A stretch of 9,487 nt of DNA from Leucobacter sp. Its GTDB lineage: Bacteria; Actinomycetota; Actinomycetes; Actinomycetales; Microbacteriaceae. Each line of letters starts with the position of its first letter. Positions within the stretch are counted from its first letter, which is position 1. The position numbers and the translations under genes were made by a program. The stretch is taken from contig JAAZHL010000105.1 in assembly GCA_012510755.1 (NCBI GenBank), positions 1-9,487 on the forward strand, in the 5' to 3' direction. Below the pieces are notes generated by a model that was given only the letters and a program-made list of their open reading frames with translations, was not told the DNA's origin and made no database searches. Positions 5,813 through 9,487 of this stretch are shown here, one piece after another.

Positions 5813-7396
5813 ATGCCCGAACCTCAGAAGTTCTTTCTTACCACGCCGATTTTTTATGTGAACGATGCGCCGCACATTGGTCACGCCTATACCGAGGTCG
5901 CGTGTGATGTGTTGGCCCGCTGGCACCGCCAGGCCGGCGACGATACCTGGTTCTTGACCGGGACGGACGAGCACGGCCAGAAAATTCTGCGTACTGCCAC
6001 CGCCAATGGTGTGGCGCCCAAGGAGTGGGCCGACCGGCTCGTCGAGAGCGCGTGGAAGCCGCTGCTCAACACCATCAACATTTCGAACGATGATTTCATT
6101 CGCACGACTGAAGCGCGGCACGAGCAAGGCGTCGCGAAGTTTTTGCAGAAGCTGTACGACGACGGTCATGTGTACGCGGGGGAGTTCGAGGCGCTCTACT
6201 GTGTTGGGTGCGAAGAGTTCAAACCCAAGAGCGAGATTCTCGACGGCGAGGGAGCGTTCGAAGGCGAGAAGGTTTGTGCGATTCACTCGAAACCTCTCGA
6301 ACTGCTGCAAGAAAAGAACTACTTCTTCAAGATGAGCGCGTTTCAAGAGCGGCTCTTGCAGCTCTACCAGGATCGCCCAGACTTCGTGCAACCAGCCAGC
6401 GCCCGCAATGAGGTGATTGCGTTTGTGCAGCAGGGTCTCGAAGATCTTTCGATTTCGCGCACCTCGTTTGACTGGGGTATTCCCATTCCCTGGGACAACT
6501 CGCATGTGACCTATGTCTGGTTTGATGCCCTGCTCAACTACATCACTGCGACCGGTTATGGTTCTGATGATGCGCAGTTTGCGCGCCGTTGGCCGGGCAA
6601 CCACGTGGTCGGTAAAGACATTCTGCGTTTTCACGCGGTGATCTGGCCAGCCATGCTGATGGCTGCGGGGCTTGATGTGCCCGAACACGTATTCGCACAC
6701 GGCTGGCTGTTGGTTGGCGGCGAGAAAATGTCGAAGTCGAAGCTCACTGGCATCGCGCCAAACGAGATCACCGACACGTTCGGTAGTGATGCGTTTCGCT
6801 ACTACTTCATGCGGGCGATTTCGTTCGGGCACGACGGCTCGTTCAGCTGGGAAGATCTGCACGCGCGCTACCATGCAGAGCTCGCCAACGGTTTTGGTAA
6901 CCTCGCGAGCCGCGTGCTCGCCATGAATGCGAAATACTTTGGTTCGGTGATGCCGACTGCGGGCGAGCTGCTTACGGCCGACAACGCCATTCGCGATCTG
7001 GCTGCCAACGTCACCGCTGCCGCTGACGCCCACATCGAAAAATTTGCCATTCATGAAGCCATCGCTGACGTGTGGAAGCTTGTTGACGCTCTGAACCATT
7101 ACGTGCAAGAGCAGCAGCCGTGGGCACTCTCGAAAGATGAGGCCCAGCGAGATCGGCTCGCGACGGTGCTCGCCGCCGCGACCGAGGGGTTGCGCGCGCT
7201 CGCCGAATTGCTGCATCCGGTCATTCCGCTTGCGACGCAGAAGCTGTGGGTGGCGCTCGGTGCTGAACAGGCGCTCGGGGAGCTTTCGTCTCGGCCGTTG
7301 CGTGAGGCCGGTGCCTGGGGTCAGCTGCCCGCTGGTACCGAGTTGCAGTCGCTTGAGGTGCTGTTTCCGCGAGTCGAAGCTGAGGAGCAGTCTTGA
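5813..7396 (+). CDS. metG: Methionyl-tRNA synthetase
   Basis: The 527-residue enzyme charges initiator and elongator tRNA-Met with methionine in the cytoplasm. The class I signatures are present: HIGH at 21-24 and KMSKS at 305-309. The connective-peptide insert carries C130-x2-C133 and C155-x2-H158, a likely single zinc knuckle. FDWGIPIPWD (219-228) and YVWFDALLNY (234-243) are standard catalytic-core segments, and the C-terminal anticodon-binding helical bundle follows. There is no extra C-terminal tRNA-binding domain of the E. coli type, as expected at this length. ATG 5813 is preferred over ATG 5804 because the -10 box TAGAAT covers the latter. The stop overlaps the tatD TTG start (TTGA), so metG heads a likely metG-tatD-rsmA operon. 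Confidence 0.97.
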   Translation: MPEPQKFFLTTPIFYVNDAPHIGHAYTEVACDVLARWHRQAGDDTWFLTGTDEHGQKILRTATANGVAPKEWADRLVESAWKPLLNTINISNDDFIRTTEARHEQGVAKFLQKLYDDGHVYAGEFEALYCVGCEEFKPKSEILDGEGAFEGEKVCAIHSKPLELLQEKNYFFKMSAFQERLLQLYQDRPDFVQPASARNEVIAFVQQGLEDLSISRTSFDWGIPIPWDNSHVTYVWFDALLNYITATGYGSDDAQFARRWPGNHVVGKDILRFHAVIWPAMLMAAGLDVPEHVFAHGWLLVGGEKMSKSKLTGIAPNEITDTFGSDAFRYYFMRAISFGHDGSFSWEDLHARYHAELANGFGNLASRVLAMNAKYFGSVMPTAGELLTADNAIRDLAANVTAAADAHIEKFAIHEAIADVWKLVDALNHYVQEQQPWALSKDEAQRDRLATVLAAATEGLRALAELLHPVIPLATQKLWVALGAEQALGELSSRPLREAGAWGQLPAGTELQSLEVLFPRVEAEEQS

Positions 7397-8298
7397 GCGA
7401 CTCTCTGTCGCCACTGCGTGGCACCCGTAGACGACAAGCCGGCGATCGCGATTTGCGGTGGCCGCCGCTGCCTGACCCGCTGCCGCTCGAGGTCTATGAC
7501 AACCACACCCACCTCGAGTTCGAAGACGGTGTTGAGGTGCTCGACCCCGCCGAGTCGCTCACACGCGCGGCTGGTGTTGGCGTTGCGGGTGTCGTGCAGG
7601 TCGGTACCGACCTTGAGACCAGCCGCTGGAGCGCAGAGCTCGCCGCAAACGATTCACGGGTGCTCGCGGCCGTGGCCCTGCACCCAAACGAGGCCCCAAA
7701 ACTCTTTGCCAAGGGGCTGCTCACGGCTCAGCTCAGCGAGATCTCGCGGCTCGCCTCGCAACCGCGTGTGCGCGCAGTCGGCGAGACGGGCCTCGATTTC
7801 TTTCGCACCGGTGAAGACGGGCGCGAAGCTCAAATTGAGTCGTTCGAAGCGCATATTGATATCGCGAAGGCGAATGGCATCGCCATGCAGATTCACGATC
7901 GCGATGCACACGATGCTGTTGTCGAAACGTTGAAGCGTGTGGGCGCCCCCGAGCGCACGGTCTTTCACTGTTTCTCAGGTGACGCTGAACTCGCCCGAAT
8001 CTGCAACGACAACGGTTGGTACATGTCGTTCGCGGGTACCTCGACCTTCAAGAGTGCGCACGCGCTGCGTGAGGCACTCGCGGTGGCGAAGCCCGAGCTT
8101 GTGCTGCTTGAGACCGACGCGCCGTTCTTGACACCAGAACCGTTTCGTGGGCGGCCCAACGCGCCATACCTGTTGCCTCACACCGTGCGGCGGCTCGCGG
8201 CGCACCTCGACATCGACCTCGAAGAATTCTGTGTGCGCATCGTCGAGAACACACAGCGCGTGTACGGGTCGTGGCAAATGAACGCTGAAGACGACTAA
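7393..8298 (+). CDS. tatD: TatD-family metal-dependent hydrolase (DNase)
   Basis: The product has 301 residues and a TIM-barrel amidohydrolase-like fold. Metal ligands are visible as H38-x-H40 in DNHTH, E131 in GETGLDFF, H168 in IHDRDAH, H192 in FHCFSGD and D242 in LLETDAPFL. TatD proteins are Mg-dependent 3'-5' exonucleases linked to DNA repair and nucleic acid turnover, despite the name taken from the Tat locus of E. coli. The TTG start at 7393 overlaps the metG stop and has GAGGAG (7382-7387) 5 nt upstream. The 36 residues before the barrel include a basic patch (RRRQ) and a Pro-rich run and resemble extensions in related actinomycetes (from memory). The stop TAA shares its last base with the rsmA ATG. 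Confidence 0.94.
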   Translation: MSDSLSPLRGTRRRQAGDRDLRWPPLPDPLPLEVYDNHTHLEFEDGVEVLDPAESLTRAAGVGVAGVVQVGTDLETSRWSAELAANDSRVLAAVALHPNEAPKLFAKGLLTAQLSEISRLASQPRVRAVGETGLDFFRTGEDGREAQIESFEAHIDIAKANGIAMQIHDRDAHDAVVETLKRVGAPERTVFHCFSGDAELARICNDNGWYMSFAGTSTFKSAHALREALAVAKPELVLLETDAPFLTPEPFRGRPNAPYLLPHTVRRLAAHLDIDLEEFCVRIVENTQRVYGSWQMNAEDD

Positions 8299-9194
8299 TG
8301 GGTGACGCCCAGCTGCTCGGCCCCGCCGAGGTGCGAGTGCTCGCTGAGCGCCTCGACGTCACGCCCACGAAGAAGCTCGGTCAGAACTTTGTGATCGACC
8401 CGAACACTGTGCGAAAGATCGTGCGGCTCGCCGGTGTGCAGGCCGGTGATCTGGTGATTGAGGTGGGCCCAGGGTTGGGCTCGCTGACGCTCGGGCTCAC
8501 CGAAGTCGGCGCTGAGGTCACCGCGGTCGAAATCGACCACCGGCTGGCTGCCGAGCTGCCGCACACCGTTGCCGCGATGCAGCCCGCTGCTGCCTCACGT
8601 ATTCGTGTCGTACGCAGTGACGCCCTCGATCTCACGCTCGATGATCTCAGCGGTGCGGGCGCAGAATCTCAGCACGCCACACGCGGGCTGCCTGAGGTGC
8701 TCGTCGCGAATCTGCCGTACAACGTATCGGTTCCGATTCTCATGCACCTGCTCGAGCTTGTGCCGAGCCTGCGATCAGGCCTCGTGATGGTGCAAGCTGA
8801 GGTCGGTTATCGCATCGCTGCTTCGCCCGGTTCGAAAGAATACGGATCGCCCAGCGCGAAGGCCGCTTGGTATGGTGACTGGCAGATCGCAGGGTCGGTG
8901 AGCCGACGCATTTTCTGGCCTGTCCCCGGTGTTGATTCGGTGCTGGTCTCGTATGCGCGTGCTCCCGAGGCGCTCGGCAGCGAAGCCGAACGGGTCGTGA
9001 CGTTTGACCTGGTGAATGCCGCGTTTGCTGGTCGACGCAAGATGCTGCGTCAGTCGCTGCAAGGGGTACATGGCGTGCCGAGTTCGGCTGACGGGGCGTC
9101 AGCGATCCTCGTCGCTGCTGATGTTGACCCCACTGCACGTGCTGAGCAGCTCAGCATCGAACAGTTTCTTGCGATTGCCCGCGTGCTCTCTTAA
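8298..9194 (+). CDS. rsmA: 16S rRNA dimethyladenosine methyltransferase RsmA (KsgA)
   Basis: The 298-residue enzyme dimethylates the two adjacent adenines in the 3'-terminal hairpin of 16S rRNA during late 30S assembly, using S-adenosylmethionine. Motifs in order are KKLGQNFVID (25-34), VIEVGPGLGSLT (53-64, SAM loop), VEID (78-81, acidic ribose contact), SDAL (107-110), the catalytic NLPYN (138-142) and the C-terminal AAFAGRRKMLRQSL. A short, polar segment near residues 120-130 is a lineage-type insertion before the catalytic motif. The ATG shares one base with the tatD stop (TAATG), implying translational coupling. No rpf gene separates them, unlike mycobacteria. Loss of this methylation normally causes kasugamycin resistance. 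Confidence 0.96.
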   Translation: MGDAQLLGPAEVRVLAERLDVTPTKKLGQNFVIDPNTVRKIVRLAGVQAGDLVIEVGPGLGSLTLGLTEVGAEVTAVEIDHRLAAELPHTVAAMQPAAASRIRVVRSDALDLTLDDLSGAGAESQHATRGLPEVLVANLPYNVSVPILMHLLELVPSLRSGLVMVQAEVGYRIAASPGSKEYGSPSAKAAWYGDWQIAGSVSRRIFWPVPGVDSVLVSYARAPEALGSEAERVVTFDLVNAAFAGRRKMLRQSLQGVHGVPSSADGASAILVAADVDPTARAEQLSIEQFLAIARVLS

Positions 9195-9241
9195 CAGCCA
9201 CCATTCGCTGCAGCATAAGCCGTCACAATCGCACTGTTAGT

Positions 9242-9262
9242 CCCGGTGAGGCTCGTGCCGGG
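9242..9262 (+). terminator. Weak terminator-like hairpin after rsmA
   Basis: CCCGGT (9242-9247) can pair with GCCGGG (9257-9262) using one G-U pair, with a 9-nt loop. It lies 47 nt after the rsmA stop. No T-run follows, so it is at best a non-canonical terminator or an attenuating structure between rsmA and ispE. Confidence 0.3.
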
Positions 9263-9299
9263 CCGCAGCGTGAGTGAGGTGCGCCCAGCCAAGGTGCAG

Positions 9300-9305
9300 T
9301 AGCGT
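9300..9305 (+). promoter_or_regulatory. Leaderless -10 box for ispE
   Basis: TAGCGT is followed by 6 nt (AGACAC) and the ATG at 9312. No Shine-Dalgarno is found between, so the mRNA from this promoter is probably leaderless. The -35 region is not recognisable. The spacing matches that seen at gabT and the OsmC gene. Confidence 0.45.
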
Positions 9306-9311
9306 AGACAC

Positions 9312-9487
9312 ATGGGGAACGACACACCAGCACGCGCGGTGGTTGTGCGCGCGCCGGGCAAAGTTAACCTGTGCTTTCGGGTCGGGGCTTTGCAAGACGA
9401 TGGCTACCATGACGTGGCGTCACTCTATCAAGCGGTGTCTCTCTACGAAGAGGTAACGGCGACCCCGGCCGACAACTTCTCGGTCAC
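9312..9487 (+). CDS. ispE: 4-diphosphocytidyl-2-C-methyl-D-erythritol kinase, N-terminal part (cut by right edge)
   Basis: Fifty-eight codons are visible from ATG 9312 to the window edge. APGKVNLCFRVG (residues 14-25) is the N-terminal motif of IspE, a GHMP-family kinase, with the conserved lysine next to the substrate site. DDGYHDVASLYQAVSLYEEV (residues 29-48) is the second diagnostic block. IspE phosphorylates CDP-methylerythritol in the non-mevalonate isoprenoid pathway. Its place after rsmA is the normal order in actinobacteria. There is no Shine-Dalgarno; TAGCGT sits 6 nt upstream of the ATG. Confidence 0.95.
   Translation, partial: MGNDTPARAVVVRAPGKVNLCFRVGALQDDGYHDVASLYQAVSLYEEVTATPADNFSV

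Larger units (their letters stand above)
9195..9311 (+). other. rsmA-ispE intergenic spacer
   Basis: No gene is seen in these 117 bp. It holds a GC-rich hairpin at 9242-9262, a long-range 6-bp inverted repeat TAACAG (9192-9197) / CTGTTA (9234-9239), and a candidate promoter for ispE at its right end. No tRNA or recognisable small RNA could be read. Confidence 0.6.

Noticed and set aside
5585..7414. A 609-codon minus-strand open frame opposite metG
   Set aside because: It is long, but metG is certain on the plus strand. The reverse product is Arg/His-rich without domain signatures, as expected from the antisense of a GC-rich gene.
9274..9456. A 60-codon plus-strand frame at the ispE start
   Set aside because: It is out of frame with ispE, which shows the diagnostic IspE motifs; the product has no recognisable features.

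Overview
The window reads as chromosomal DNA of an actinomycete. The best guess is Microbacteriaceae or a close relative, inferred rather than proven. The reasons are a GC content of roughly 60% by eye, the gene order metG-tatD-rsmA-ispE, GTG and TTG starts, and several genes with a TAnnnT -10 box exactly 6-7 nt before the start codon and no usable Shine-Dalgarno sequence, which is the leaderless arrangement common in this phylum. No rRNA, tRNA, CRISPR array, insertion sequence or phage gene was found.

Left part (1-2608): the 5' end of a hydantoinase/oxoprolinase-family gene runs off the left edge on the minus strand. It is divergent from a PucR/CdaR-type regulator gene on the plus strand. 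Downstream of the regulator, past three copies of a 14-bp tandem repeat, lie a BauB-like cupin and a GNAT acetyltransferase whose start and stop codons overlap (ATGA). A perfect 8-bp-arm hairpin spans the end of the GNAT gene.

Middle part (2609-5812): a GabT-type 4-aminobutyrate aminotransferase (minus) converges on the GNAT gene. It is divergent from an OsmC-family gene (plus) across only 47 bp, which appears to hold two back-to-back leaderless promoters. An MBL-fold hydrolase (minus) with an odd Ala/Glu-rich N-terminus converges on the OsmC gene. The hydantoinase, PucR, cupin and aminotransferase genes suggest a locus for nitrogen or amine catabolism (hydantoin, pyrimidine/beta-alanine or GABA type). 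The actual substrate cannot be read from the window.

Right part (5813-9487): a conserved housekeeping cluster on the plus strand: metG (methionyl-tRNA synthetase), tatD (metal-dependent DNase family), rsmA (16S rRNA dimethyladenosine methyltransferase) and the first 58 codons of ispE (isoprenoid precursor synthesis), cut by the right edge. metG, tatD and rsmA overlap or touch and are probably co-transcribed. ispE has a 117-bp spacer and its own likely leaderless promoter. The rpf gene found between tatD and ksgA in mycobacteria is absent.

No wholly new system is evident. The most unusual observations are the overlapping leaderless promoters between gabT and the OsmC gene, the 14-bp tandem repeat in front of the cupin/GNAT pair, and the possible operators in front of pucR.
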